Source: Brachionus rotundiformis
Taxonomy: Eukaryota; Rotifera; Eurotatoria; Ploima; Brachionidae
Direction: 5' to 3'
Assembly: GCA_016802295.1 (NCBI GenBank)
Contig: JAESIW010000207.1
Span: 1,354,475-1,418,474, forward strand
Length of the DNA stretch: 64,000 nucleotides
This document shows, one piece after another, positions 11,269 through 22,145 of the stretch. The notes under the pieces are model-generated. The model saw only the letters and a list, made by a program, of their open reading frames with translations. It had not been told where the DNA came from and made no database searches. Made by a program: the position numbers and the translations under genes. Position 1 is the first letter of the stretch, and the number at the start of each line of letters is the position of its first letter.

Positions 11269-11830
11269 AAGTTTGCTCTTCTGTTTTTCAATTAATGATA
11301 TCAGGTATCAGTCCATGTCAGCTCATATTATAATTTTTCGACAAAATTGCTTTCAGCTGGTATTAGATTCGATCAGATAATATCAGAAGGTAACAGAATT
11401 TATCATCAAGTCATTCTTAAAGTCTTTTTAAGGAAATAAATTTGAATTTTTTTGTTTTTCTTCTAAATAAACAAAATAATTTAATTCATTATTAATTCCA
11501 TTATAATAATATAGTTTTGTTCACTATTTTTTTTGCTAACCTGATATCATTAATTGTCAAATGTTAATGATATGCCAAAGCTTATCATTTGATATCAAAT
11601 GAGGGCTGTTACAAACCCACTGCCACCATTGTATATTAAAGGTTTGTTTGTTTTTTTTTTTTGCGATATAAAAATTTTCAAGTAGTTATTTGAAATTTTT
11701 ATGTTATTATTTATTTATTTATTAAGTAAAACTGCTCTAGCTAGAGCTCATTCAGTAAAAAAATAAAATTAAAAGTTGGTTTGAAACAAAAATAATTTTG
11801 CCAAGGTGGCTAGCAGAGGATCAGAATCAA

Positions 11831-12180
11831 ATGGAAGCTCTTTCGAATGGTGTAAATGGCAATACAAAAGGCAAATTGAAAACCGAATGGGTCTGCTTGA
11901 ACACTGGTTGACAGCATTTTGTGACCACAAAGACCATGTTGTGCAAAAATGCTCATTCTTTCTTCTACAAGCTTATCCAGTACGATCCTTCGGTATGTCT
12001 GATGACTGATAAGGATGACACAGTATTTTCCGCCTATACTTAACTACCGTAGATACGGCAAACTGGTCATTGAAAAAAATCTTATCGGAGAAGGTGTTCT
12101 TTAAGATGACGAGTTTTACAACATCCAGGAGCTGATCAATTTGGTCAAATAGAGAATTAAGGTGAAGGAGGAAAAAAAGT
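11831..12180 (+). pseudogene. KCTD2/5/17-like BTB (T1) domain pseudogene
   Basis: Intact members are cullin-3 substrate adaptors with a T1/BTB domain. Here ATG 11831 leads into KGKLKTEWVCLNTG, a TGA at 11909-11911, then QHFVTTKTMLCKN and SFFYKLIQYDPSV...TDKDDT. A frameshift with loss of roughly nine codons follows, then FPPILNYRRYGKLVIEKN, IGEGVL, another stop, and DEFYNIQELINLVK. This matches the order of the KCTD5-type BTB domain (WVRLNVGG, LCRDPxSFLYxL, PxLNYLRHGKLV, GVLEEAEFYN). At least three in-frame stops plus the frameshift make it non-functional. No intron interrupts the ~350 bp, so it may be a retrocopy, but it could equally be a dead exon. Confidence 0.75.
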
Positions 12181-12289
12181 CTACTCAACAAAATAGAACA
12201 TTTACTAATAGTATCCAAAGAATATGGTATTAATGAATACATAAATGAGCTAGATGCTTCAGCATAAGAAAAAAAATAGTTCAACATGT

Positions 12290-13060
12290 TTAATAAAATT
12301 TTTGTTCACTATTTTTATCTAAATGTGTTTATATAATATTTATTCCAATATAGTTCTCCGATTTGGAATAAAGGAATTGTAAATATTTATTCAAAAAGTC
12401 AAATTTTTCATTTAAACTGGCTATAGTGGTGCACTGTTTGGAATCAATTTTTTATTATATTTTTTGTGTATTTTAATTAAGTAGAGTAAAAATAAGTAAT
12501 AAAGGTTTTAAATTAAAAATGTCTAAGGAACAACTTAATTTTTTTAAACGTGTTAAAGCAATTAAAAGGTAAAATGCTACAAAGATGGTCTTTAAAAAAA
12601 TCAAAAATTTTGAATTTGGTACCTATTGAAAAATTCAACACTGCTTTAGTTGAAATTATTATGATTATTTCAAGATACAAATGTATTTGTCTAAATTATA
12701 TTAATAAATAAAAAAAATTGTTTATGAAAGAATAAAATTTCATAACCATTAGGTAAATCGTTTGGTTTCCTAGAAAGTTCCAAAACAACATTTAACAATA
12801 ATAATAATAATAATATTTCCTAGGGTTAAGATTATTTCTATGAATAATAAAGATACTTATATAAAATTATAATTTCTTTAACTCTGATATTGGATGAAAA
12901 ATCTAATATAATAATCTAACCTCGAATATTCAATAATAAATTAAATATCAATAATTACTTTCGAAAAATTTTATTAAGTACATTTTATATTTCATATAAA
13001 AAAAATAAGACACTTATTCAAATTAGAATATAAAATTTATTTACACTTATTACTAAATAT
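12290..13060. other. Intergenic, no gene seen
   Basis: AT-rich sequence with a (TAA)n microsatellite at about 12799-12820. It ends in the 3' flank of the minus-strand unknown gene. Confidence 0.35.
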
Positions 13061-13792
13061 CTAAATATTTTTTTTTTTTGACTTTTTTATTTTTCGGTTG
13101 GTAATTCGTGGACAAAATGAATTACTTTCGGGAAAATAAATCATTTTCTTTGCTTCATCTAAAAACTTGTCACTAATGTTCAAGTTTCTTAGTTCATCAT
13201 CAGACAGGATGGAACTTTTAACAATGTACTTGTACTCTACGATAGGTTCTTGGATGGACACTTTTTTTTTGGAACTTTTTTTTTTAATTTTTTTTGTCTG
13301 TTTAATATCAAAAACGTCATCTTCAGATGTGAGACCTGAATCAACACTAGAACGAATAGATTTTAAGCTTTCAGACTTCCTTATTACAGACATGATATCA
13401 ATCTCTTTATTTTCACTTGATTTCCTGGACTCATTGGTTTGTATTGACGGAAATCGGCTTCTTGGACCACTAGTTGACCCACTTCTCGATTCAGCTTTAT
13501 AGTACCATAAAAATGGATTGGAAAAAGTTTTTTCCAATGGTAGTTCACTTGCCGAATATTTAACATCACTTTTTAGGCTTTGTTCAGATGGAAAAAATTT
13601 CAAATTTTGGTCATACATGTCTTGACCACTCAGTGAATCGCATCTGATGCGTGGGAATCTTGTCCACTTTTTTACCTCATTTGAAAAATAGTTATTCTTA
13701 AGTCGACTGTAGTCCTCATTTAACAAATTTTCTGTACTAATAAAATCTTTAAGTGCCGCGCCGCGACGCAACTCTTCCATTTTGTTTTCCAT
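13061..13792 (-). CDS. Unknown protein, member A of a local paralogous pair
   Basis: A single-exon 243-aa ORF. I do not recognise a characterised family. The N-terminal two thirds are polar and Ser/Lys-rich with a lysine run at about 169-180, so it is probably largely disordered. The C-terminus carries a compact block, SILSDDELRNLNISDKFLDE then AKKMIYFPESNSFCPR (about 196-231). The same block occurs in the ORF at 22146-22850 (ILSESELKALKISDKFMKDA, NMIFVPERNSFCPR). A second shared stretch is LWYYKAESRSGSTSGPRSRF (about 93-112) against LWTRNASNSSEPKSRPPTR, each leading to PSI. There are no signal peptide or membrane segments. Conservation between the copies argues that both are real genes. Confidence 0.75.
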   Translation of the reverse strand: MENKMEELRRGAALKDFISTENLLNEDYSRLKNNYFSNEVKKWTRFPRIRCDSLSGQDMYDQNLKFFPSEQSLKSDVKYSASELPLEKTFSNPFLWYYKAESRSGSTSGPRSRFPSIQTNESRKSSENKEIDIMSVIRKSESLKSIRSSVDSGLTSEDDVFDIKQTKKIKKKSSKKKVSIQEPIVEYKYIVKSSILSDDELRNLNISDKFLDEAKKMIYFPESNSFCPRITNRKIKKSKKKNI

Positions 13793-15530
13793 CTTTTCAA
13801 CTATTGCTCAACTAATTAGTCTTTACTTTAATTTAAATCCATTTTTAACCTTAGATATTGCTTTTTTAATTGCTTTCAATTACTTGTAAAAATAAACTTC
13901 AAAACCTAGTAAAAATTTGATTATTAGCTAATGTTTTTTAAATATTGCCTAGATTTGATTGCGATGTTATTAAGGAAATTTAATGAGCTTTATAAATATT
14001 TACTTTGACAACATGATTTAGCGTCCTTAAGACTTTTTTTTAAAGAAACATTTATTAACTAAGTTAATTTTTTCAAACTATTTTTAAAATCTAAATCATG
14101 AAAGAATTGATAAAATAAATAATCCTTAAGTAAAAAGCAGAAATCACTGGTTGTAAGATTTTATAAATATTTTCATAACAAATCATGGTGCCTTAACAAC
14201 TCACAAAGATATTAATTTTTAAATTGTTTGGGTTAAAAAAACAATCAAAGATGTTTTTTATTTTAATAATTAAATTAAATTTTTTTTAATATTTGAAATT
14301 ATTTTTTTTTTTTATTTTAAAATCCATTTAGCTAAATGTTCGCAATTTATGCTATGCTAATATCGACACTTGAATTGTTTAAAAGTTGATCTTTAATTGA
14401 TGATTTAAATTCAGAAAATTTGTAAATGTAAATGTACAAAATAATAATAATATTATAAGAAACTGATTAATTAATAAAAAAAAAACTATATTGAATACAA
14501 TTAAGAAAAAAGCGTTCTAGATTTCACGTGATAATGTTGAATGAATCTAGCTATATTTTGTTTATTTTTGATAATTTCATGACTTTAACACCTTTTTATA
14601 TAATTGCTTTAAAAAAAGGTGCATTTATCATTTAGAAAAAAAAATTAAAAAACGCTCTGGATTGAAATGAAATTAAAATATTCGCATCTTCAAAAATTTA
14701 CGTTATTTCAGCGTTTTCTTATAATACATGGTATTACGGGTACAAATGCTCACAATGGAACCCTGCATTTAAAGCAAGACTAAAAAGTTCAAGTGTTACA
14801 ATTTGTTATCACTAAACACACGTCACATTAGTGTTTTTTATCATGGAACCTCTCAAAGCAAACCATTGGGTGCAAAGCAGTGCATCGTTAGAAAAGATGT
14901 AAATTATTTTGCATGCCTCCAAATCGAATGTATTTAATAGTTGAATTTTGTGATTTGTTGATTCTGGGAAATTTATATATGTGAAATGAATCACTGCTTG
15001 CATACCATTAGGTATAATCAAGTTTTTTTTTTGCTATTATGCCTTTTGGTGCAATTTTTCCCTTCAAAAACAAACTAAAAATTATTAAATGTCTATTCAT
15101 TTAAATTACAAGTTGGTTAGAGTCAAAATGCCGATACTTTTCATTCAAAAAGTGTTCAAAAAATCTTCAGTTTCCAAATAATCAAAGCAAGTAAATAAAT
15201 AAATGTCTGTCTTTTAGGATTCAGTATTAGATTTAATAAAATAGCCTCAAGTGTAAATTCTTAATAAAAAGGTATTTAGTTTCCATATTCGATCTTTCGA
15301 TTATGCTGCACCACACCTAGGTTTCTCAAATTAACAAATTTTGTAGCTCGTCCTTGCAAACATTCAAGAAAATTTGACTTCTTTTTTGGTAAAAAGACTC
15401 CAGCTTTCTAGTGCATTCTCCATATGTTGTGTATCAATTTCAATCAATAATCAAGATATTAAACTTATATTACTGATAATGATAGAGCAGAAATAGAGCA
15501 AGTTTAATCGAAACGAGGTTCAAACACAGT
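13793..15530. other. Intergenic, no gene seen
   Basis: AT-rich. A 69-aa minus-strand frame at 15021-14812 and short frames near 15.5 kb have no recognisable features. No repeat boundary was found. Confidence 0.35.
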
Positions 15531-15532
15531 CT

Positions 15533-15739
15533 ATGACGAAAAATCCACTTATTCCAACTTCGCTGAATTTGTTGAATTACTTGAAGGTGGTCAAATCGAC
15601 GGGAATAAAAGGCATAGATCTGAAAAATAGCTTTGAACATTCAATTCTTAACAGCCATAATAGCTATAATGACTGTAGCTACCCGGATTGTTTACAGCCT
15701 TCTCTCTGTTATGCTGTTGATGTCATACTACTGAGGTAA
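15533..15739 (+). other. Short ORF (68 aa), unassigned
   Basis: Open frame MTKNPLIPTSLNLLNYLKVV... ending CYAVDVILLR. The composition is coding-like, with a cysteine cluster (DCSYPDCLQPSLC). No family was recognised and neighbouring frames contain stops. It may be a transposon scrap. Confidence 0.15.
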
Positions 15740-16015
15740 ATAGCAATAAATCCAACGATAATTTTCCATCGAATTTATACAATTTAAATTTTATCTAAAA
15801 TACAATAAATCATAATTTAAACAAAAAAGATCTTTTTTAATCTTATTCAGGTTTAATTACTTTTACTTGCAACTCAGTCATAAAAAAATAGATTCTAAAT
15901 TATTAAATTATAAGAAAAAAACTGATGGTAATTACTATTGGCAAAAAATTCTCTCCTCTTTTTAATGATCATTATCTAACTAAATCTTCACAATTCCTGG
16001 TCACAGTCTTAATGA

Positions 16016-16553
16016 TCAACCGATTGTTGGATCGAAACGATCTGATTCATGACCCAATTTGACACTCTTTTCCAAAACAGCATCGAATAAAAACTCAAAG
16101 TCCTTTGGCAGCACCTGATGACACAAATGCCAATCTGGGTCGCTATCCGGTTTACCTATGGATGAATAGGATTAGTATGAGGTCAGTATCCAAACAAGTA
16201 AACAAGACTTAATGTGACCTAATGTGAATTGTAGACTAGGGCTTTTTGCTGTTCGGTTTGGTCTTTGGTGAAAAAATCGGTCTTTAAATCAAACAAATAG
16301 AGCTGTAGAGATGCTAGTAACATCGAGTGACCTATTACATATTTTCACCGCTTACTTAGTCTGCTCAGCATTCACTTGTTCATGGCTCTCAATTGAGTCA
16401 AAGAGTCTTTCATTGTGGCAAATTTAGCCGCATTCAACGGCTTGAACTCCAAAATGTGTCTATGTGGTGTTCATTTATTTAAGTTGAACAGTTGGGCTTC
16501 ATTTATTGATGTTGAGTCAGGCTCCAAGGTCACCATGAGGAGATGTTTTTCAA
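16016..16553 (-). pseudogene. Unidentified broken gene (two exon-like pieces)
   Basis: On the minus strand, 16553-16219 reads as one frame with three internal stops: HLLMVTLEPDSTSINEAQLF, LEFKPLNAAKFATMKDSLTQ, then after stops MLLASLQLYLFDLKTDFFTK and DQTEQQKALVYNSH. A short gap ending in an acceptor-like CATCCATAG leads into a second open piece, 16155-16016: KPDSDPDWHLCHQVLPKDFE, FLFDAVLEKSVKLG, ending DRFDPTIG and TGA. The composition is clearly protein-like. The acceptor-like junction suggests a duplicated, intron-containing gene that has decayed. I cannot name the parent. Confidence 0.5.
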
Positions 16554-16618
16554 ATTAATGACCGGGCGTTATATCAAATTTTAAAAACCTCAGAAACATA
16601 CAAATAATAAAGTTACTA

Positions 16619-16747
16619 CGTCTCCTTCTTGTCGAAAGTGTTAGGTTCAATCTTTTGAGTCTTTCCAAATAGCTTATCTCACTTAATCCTTTAATGTTTC
16701 TAGTAGCTCTTCTCTGCACTCTCTCAAATGTATCAATATCTTACCCT
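16619..16747 (-). pseudogene. LINE (CR1/L2-like) reverse-transcriptase tail relic
   Basis: The minus-strand frame reads DIDTFERVQRRATRNIKGL, then SEISYLERLKRLNLTLSTRR. This is the motif at the end of CR1/L2/Rex1-type reverse transcriptases (xxLExVQRRATKxIxGL...SYxERLxxLxLxSLExRR). Only about 43 codons remain, with the upstream RT core absent. It abuts the unidentified broken gene. Confidence 0.75.
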
Positions 16748-17349
16748 TTCATTAATGATATTTTTCGTTGTGAAAATTTTAAATAATATGCATTAAATTT
16801 TACATAATTACAAATAACAAGATTTTTTAAGCACATTTCAAATTTTTTATAAATTTAAATTAAAAAAAATTACTATTCAACTGTCCTGTTCATTTCATTT
16901 ATAAAAAGTCTTTAATTTTAAGATATATTCGAATTTCAATTGCCCAACAAAAGCATCGCTTGAACTATCCAATTTTACTTTTACTCATTTTGAAGTGTCA
17001 AATTGACAACACTGGTCCTTCGAGTTTAAAATAATTTAAGAAAAATGGAATTAATTTGAATCAGGCATATTTTATATACAAGTTTTTTTTTAGAAGATAA
17101 ATGTTTTATTAAATTAAATAAAGTTTGGATATTTATTTTAAGAAAAAGTGAACTATTAAATGCGTTTGTTTAATTTTTATCTATTATTAAAAACTCTAGA
17201 CTATTAACTAATAAACTTTTCTATATGTTATTAATGTTTAAAACCAACTACCTACTATCAAATAAAAATTCCAAGTACTTTTTACTTATAATCAAAAAAA
17301 TATAGAGCTCTTTTTTTTTAAATATGAAATAATTCTATTCGGAAAAATA

Positions 17350-18722
17350 TTAAAACTCGAAAAAGTATTTGATATGGCATCTCAACAAGGAATTCTACAC
17401 AAACTTCAGAAATAGGGACTCAACAAATAGAAAATTCAAAATAGGAAATTAAAGTTTCTTCGAACAATGCTTCGTCGAAAGGATTTCCCATTACAAACGG
17501 AGTACCCCAAGGTAGCTACTTATCACCAACTCTTTTTTTCACTCTGTTTTATTGACATAGATCTGAATCTGAAATTAAAGTTGCGCTTTTTTCAGTCGAT
17601 TTGTGCATCTGGTTCACAAACACATCACTAAAAAGGATTGAAGTTACACTAAATCATGCAATCGAATACATTTAAAAATATTGCAATATATGGAGTCTAC
17701 TTATAAACATTAACAAGACATTTCAAACCGTTTTCACTACAGCAGGCTATCGTACAAACTATCAGTCCAAATACAAACTCAATCTTTTTCTCAACCAGCA
17801 TCCAATTCCAATGGAACCATTTCCGACATTCTCGAGTATCAAATTCGACCCCAAACTCAGCTTCAAAAACCTTTTTGAAAGTATTAGCTCAAGAACTGCA
17901 TCTATAATCAATCTCATTCCGAGAATAAATGGCCTATAACTCAAAAATTCCTTGGTTCTATGCAAAATTAATTTCAAAGACTTTATCCGTTCAATCTTCG
18001 ATTATTTTTTTATTCGACTATGTTGCTCGACGCAAAAAATATCATCCAAAATTTTAAGACACATCAAATTCTTTCTAATCAAAACAAAAATCAAATATAA
18101 GATGCATAACCATCTCAAATCGGACTTAATAGAAGCTCGTTCTAAAGTTCTGATCAATAAATTTTTTACCAAAAAATCAAACTTCACTAATTAAGATCAG
18201 TAAATAAATAATAGTTTCTACATAAAAACTTTTTAACTAAAATCTATAAACTAATTTTTAATATATTCATATTGTTCATACTCTTTATATTTTTCATTTT
18301 ATTAAAATTTGAATATTATCAAGTTTAATAATTAATTAATGTTGCCTAAAAAGTCGGAATTCGGATCGGAGCCCTGGGTTAAGGTTCGGGCTGTTAAAAG
18401 GATTCAGAGACTGATTACTTGCAACTAGAGGTCCAGAGCGGGTCTTTCTTTCAATCCTCGTGAGTTCATAGATAAATAAACATGGTACTTATGAAAAAAA
18501 GACAGAATAATAGAAGCCGATACGACGCCTTTCGGTCTTTTACACAAACTACTGCTCCATAGACACAGACAGCAACTCTTTTAACCCTAAAATTCTTATT
18601 GTATATTTCTATCAGTGTTTTATCTCATTATGTGCAACGAACTACCATGGCGACCTCTCATGTAGGCCACCTCCGCAGGCTAGTCTTGCTGTAGCTTCTT
18701 TATAATAATAATAATAATAATT
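17350..18722 (+). mobile_element. Truncated non-LTR retrotransposon (Jockey-like LINE) with (TAA)n tail
   Basis: A 5'-truncated, mutated LINE. Starting at 17356 it reads LEKVFDMASQQGILHKLQ (RT motif A region), then GFPITNGVPQGSYLSPTLFF at 17480-17545 (the GVPQGSxLSPxLF motif), then FSVDLCIWF in place of the usual F(A/V)DD box. Later come SIKFDPKLSFKNLFES and IRSIFDYFFIRL of the thumb. The C-terminus ends near 18190 in a frame reading LIEARSKVLINKFF. The non-coding 3' region includes CCACCTCCGCAGGCTAGTCT and ends in TAATAATAATAATAATAAT at 18702-18722, a typical LINE 3' tail. Many stops and frameshifts show it is inactive. The second catalytic Asp of the xxDD box appears lost. Confidence 0.8.
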
Positions 18723-19204
18723 TTGAAAAAAATTAAAAAAAGTAAATCGAGGCTAAAAGTAATGTGATTTTAATTTTATAATATAAATAATAAAAAAGAG
18801 CTGAAAAGAAACAATAAAACCCAGTCTGAATTAATGAGCAATTTTAATGATTTCTAATCCATTTCTCCAAAATTCTAATAACATTGATTTATTAATTAAT
18901 ACAATCACATCTTAAACTAAGTATAAATTTAAAACTTAATTTCTACAAAATAATATGTAATGTTGAAGATAATATTTATTTGTAAATAAACATTGAATGT
19001 TCACTTTATCAAAAAATAAATTTAATTAAAATTTAGATATCTGTTTCAAATAATTGCTTTAATAATAAAAATTGTAATTTAAAATATAATAATTAACTTT
19101 AGAATAATTTATAAAAACGAATTTTTTGAATGAAAAGAAAACAACTTATATTTGCTATTTATTATTCCAATTTTAATTTTAATTTTTAACTTTTTTTGTA
19201 AAAA
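18723..19204. other. Intergenic, no gene seen
   Basis: AT-rich sequence between the LINE tail and the small coiled-coil gene, whose promoter it presumably contains. No motif was recognised. Confidence 0.35.
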
Positions 19205-19749
19205 ATGAGAGAAATAGAAAAAGAATCAATAGGTAAAATAAAATTAATTACTATATTTAACTAATCTGTTTAATTAAGCTCATTTTGAGAATATAAAAAC
19301 CAATGAAGCAATTTCGCTTTTAAACAAAGCCCTCAAAGTTATTCCAAATAAGCTAATTCAACTAGATCAGGCTAACCAGCTGATTAGAAATGACTTAAAA
19401 AATTTAAATCAAGCAAATGAACTCAAAGAGCAAACTATTTCCAACTTGAGGGTTATTTTGAATAAAAAAAAATTGGAACTAAAATCTATTAGTAAAGTCA
19501 AAGAATATTAATTGATTAAACAAGACTAATTTGGTGTTTTTTTTAGACGAAAGACTTGAAAAAATCAAACAAGAAAATGGAAAAAAAGACGAATCAATTC
19601 TGGTCACGTATGAAAAAGAGATAATGAATCGGGCAACATTATTAGGCGAACAAGAGTAAGATTAAAAATTTTAATTAAATTTAAATATATGGCTTAAACT
19701 TTGTAAAAAAAGAGCAAAACTTGAATGCTACAAAACTTTGGTTCAATAG
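19205..19749 (+). CDS. Small coiled-coil protein, four exons, unassigned
   Basis: Exons 19205-19232, 19279-19491, 19547-19655 and 19713-19749 join into one 128-aa frame. Introns are 46, 55 and 57 bp, each with GT..AG and compatible phases. The protein is almost entirely helical and charged: FENIKTNEAISLLNKALKVI, IQLDQANQLIRNDLKNLN, LKEQTISNLRVILNKKKLE, ERLEKIKQENGKK, ending AKLECYKTLVQ. Heptad-like leucine/isoleucine spacing predicts a coiled coil. There is no signal peptide. Its size and style suggest a subunit of a cytoskeletal, trafficking or kinetochore complex, but I cannot name the family. Splicing into a coherent reading with four compatible junctions is the main support; the last acceptor (TAAAAAAAG) is weak. 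Confidence 0.5.
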
Positions 19750-20789
19750 ATTCTTCTTGTTGTATGTAAAAAAAAACATTGTAAAAAATAATTTTCTAAA
19801 TTTTTATTTTATTTTTAAAAAAGACAACAAAATTTAATAAAAAAAGAGACAAATAAAAGTTTTATTTTACGATTCTAACAAGAATAATTATCTATGAAAA
19901 ATTGTGTTTAGATAATCAGTCTTAAGTCAATGCTTGGCTTAAATTTTCCAAATAAAAATTTAATTTTTTTTTCAAAACTAATTTAATCGTAGGTTTAATC
20001 AATATTTGAACACTTAAAATAATTAATTGGCAAATTTATTTCTAATTAAAGACTTTTAAAGTTAATTGATTGAAAAATACTCAAATTAGTCAATTTATTC
20101 CATCAGATTTGATTGAATTATTAAAGTACAAGTCTTGGGTTTAATTAAATTTTATAAATTAGTTTATTTAAGATAAAATTATTATTAATTTTTTCTGAAT
20201 TATTTCAAAAAAGATGCCTTATTCAGCACAGCTAGCTTTTTAATATTAACTTAATAATATTTATCTTTGGATTTAGTTCAAAAATTTAAATAATTAAAAA
20301 ATGTAATGATTAATTTAGTTAGCCGTCTTTTAAATTGATGCATTTCGCTAACCCAATTGCCAATGTTGTTAATTTCCAATTATGAATTGGATGCCCAAGA
20401 CAAAAACAATCAGCTTTGAATATATTTTTTTCATTTTAGATATAAAATATCAAAATTATTGTAACAAAATTTCAATTAAAAATTTTTTATTATATCTGCA
20501 GCAAAACTTAAACACAAGTATCTATAAACTAATACATGAAAAATTAAAAAATTTGCTAGAAAATCTAAAATTTTCAATACTCTGTACACATGCTCTTGTT
20601 GTGCATTAATTTTCTTTAATTAATATACTGAATTAATAGATAACTAATGCAATTTTTCCTTAAAAATTTTCCTAATTTGAGAATTTAAAATATCCTTTTT
20701 AATCGATTATTTATCCTTGGCTAAACCATTATTGATTGGTGCTCATTTTTTCTCCTATTTTAGAAGCTGGTCGTTAGAATTTTGCCAAT
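19750..20789. other. Intergenic and RPS7 upstream region
   Basis: About 1 kb, AT-rich. A 75-aa frame at 20382-20609 is low-complexity and is not credited. Close to RPS7, the pyrimidine-rich TTTTTTCTCCTATTTTAG at about 20745-20762 looks like the acceptor of a 5'-UTR intron or a TOP-like tract. Confidence 0.35.
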
Positions 20790-21425
20790 ATGTTAGCTAC
20801 AACTAAGCTGGTCAAAGCAGGTGATCAAAAACCTACCGAATTGGAGAGCCAAGTAGCTCAAACTCTGCTAGACTTGGAGGCCACTAGTGACATCAAGGCT
20901 CAATTGAGAGAGCTGCACATCACAGGCGCCCGCGAAGTCGATATCGCCGGTGGCAAGAAGGCCATCATCATGTTTGTCCCAGTTCCGCAGTTGAAAAGCT
21001 TCCAAAAGATTCAACCAAGATTAATTCGAGAATTAGAAAAAAAATTCAGTGGCAAACATTTTGTTATCATTGCCCAGGTAAGTTTTAAATTTGGAAAAAT
21101 TAAAAAAAATTCTAATCAAAATTTTAAGAGAAAAATTTTGCCAAAACCAAATCGCAAGTCCAAAAACCCCCTAAAACAAAAGAGACCCAGAAGCCGTACT
21201 CTGACATCTGTACATGAAGCTGCCCTAAACGATTTGGTCTATCCAGCTGAGATTGTCGGCAAACGAATCCGTATTAAATTAGATGGTTCTAGATTAATCA
21301 AAGTACATTTGGACAAATCTCAACAGACCACCGTTGAGCACAAAGTGGACACATATACTTCAATTTATAAAAAATTGACCGGAAAAGACGTCAATTTCGA
21401 ATTCAGAGAAGCCGTCCTAGCTTAA
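20790..21425 (+). CDS. RPS7: 40S ribosomal protein S7 (eS7)
   Basis: Small-subunit ribosomal protein. Exons are 20790-21077 and 21129-21425, giving 194 aa, the same length as in vertebrates. The 51-bp intron (GTAAGTTT...TTTTAAG) is a multiple of three without stops, so the locus also reads as a misleading 211-aa frame; splicing restores FVIIAQ joined to RKILPKPNRKSKNPLKQKRP. Other family blocks are intact: REVDIAGGKKAIIMFVPVPQ, RPRSRTLTSVHEA, IVGKRIRIKLDGSRLIKVHL and KKLTGKDVNFEFRE. The gene is codon-biased relative to its neighbours, as expected for a highly expressed ribosomal protein. Confidence 0.97.
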   Translation: MLATTKLVKAGDQKPTELESQVAQTLLDLEATSDIKAQLRELHITGAREVDIAGGKKAIIMFVPVPQLKSFQKIQPRLIRELEKKFSGKHFVIIAQVSFKFGKIKKNSNQNFKRKILPKPNRKSKNPLKQKRPRSRTLTSVHEAALNDLVYPAEIVGKRIRIKLDGSRLIKVHLDKSQQTTVEHKVDTYTSIYKKLTGKDVNFEFREAVLA

Positions 21426-22145
21426 AAAAAGAAAAATAAAATAAATAATTTTATTGTCTGAATTTTGGACTGAAACTTGGTTGTTCAGATTCAATTTCAA
21501 TCGAAAAAATGGCTAATCACAAACCCAACCATCATTCAAATGTCCAAACATTAGATCAGTTTGTTCCAGACTGATTAATTCCATGGAAAAAGAATCTGTT
21601 GTTGTTTTTTCAACTAATTAAATCAACTAGTTTCTTTCAAAATTGAGATAATAAATTATTTATAAAAATTATCTATTCTTTTTTTTCAATTTAGTTTGGG
21701 TCAAAATATTCTAAATTTGGTCGTAATTAATGTTAATAGTTTTTTTTACTAGTTTTTTTTTTAATTTGATTTATTCTATTCTTATATGTACAAAAATATA
21801 TTCCGAATAAAATTTTTAGAATTTTAAAATGTCGGTTTCTTAGGTAAGACTTTCAGCTTTCCATAGCCATAAGCAATTATTTCTGCTCAATCTAAATAAC
21901 TAGATAGCTGAGCCAAGATTGTACATGCCAAAGTAAAAAATTATTTAATTAGTTTTTAAAAAATACCTAGATTTTGAAAATTAAATTTAAGTATTGCATG
22001 ATTATCTATTTAGTGACGGAATGGTCATTTTTCATGTTAAAACAAAATTTTTAAGATTTATTCTCCAAAAAATCAAGATAAACAAATAAATTAATTTTTG
22101 CCAAAAATAAATTAAACAAAAGACTATTAAAAAAAAATTATTTAA
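21426..22145. other. Intergenic between RPS7 and unknown gene B
   Basis: Convergent 3' flanks: RPS7 reads in from the left and the unknown gene from the right. AT-rich, no further gene. It includes an AATAAA polyadenylation signal for RPS7 at about 21435. Confidence 0.35.

Larger units (their letters stand above)
8980..11780. other. Gene-poor region with two coding-like scraps
   Basis: Mostly AT-rich sequence. Two short pieces stand out: a 41-aa plus-strand frame at 9556-9681 and a 42-aa minus-strand frame at 11268-11140, described separately. A repeated GATATCATT-type palindromic patch occurs at about 11540-11610. No full gene is supported. Confidence 0.35.

Noticed and set aside
20790..21425. 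RPS7 as an uninterrupted 211-aa protein
   Set aside because: Seventeen extra residues fall exactly between GT and AG and interrupt a highly conserved segment; splicing gives the family length of 194 aa.
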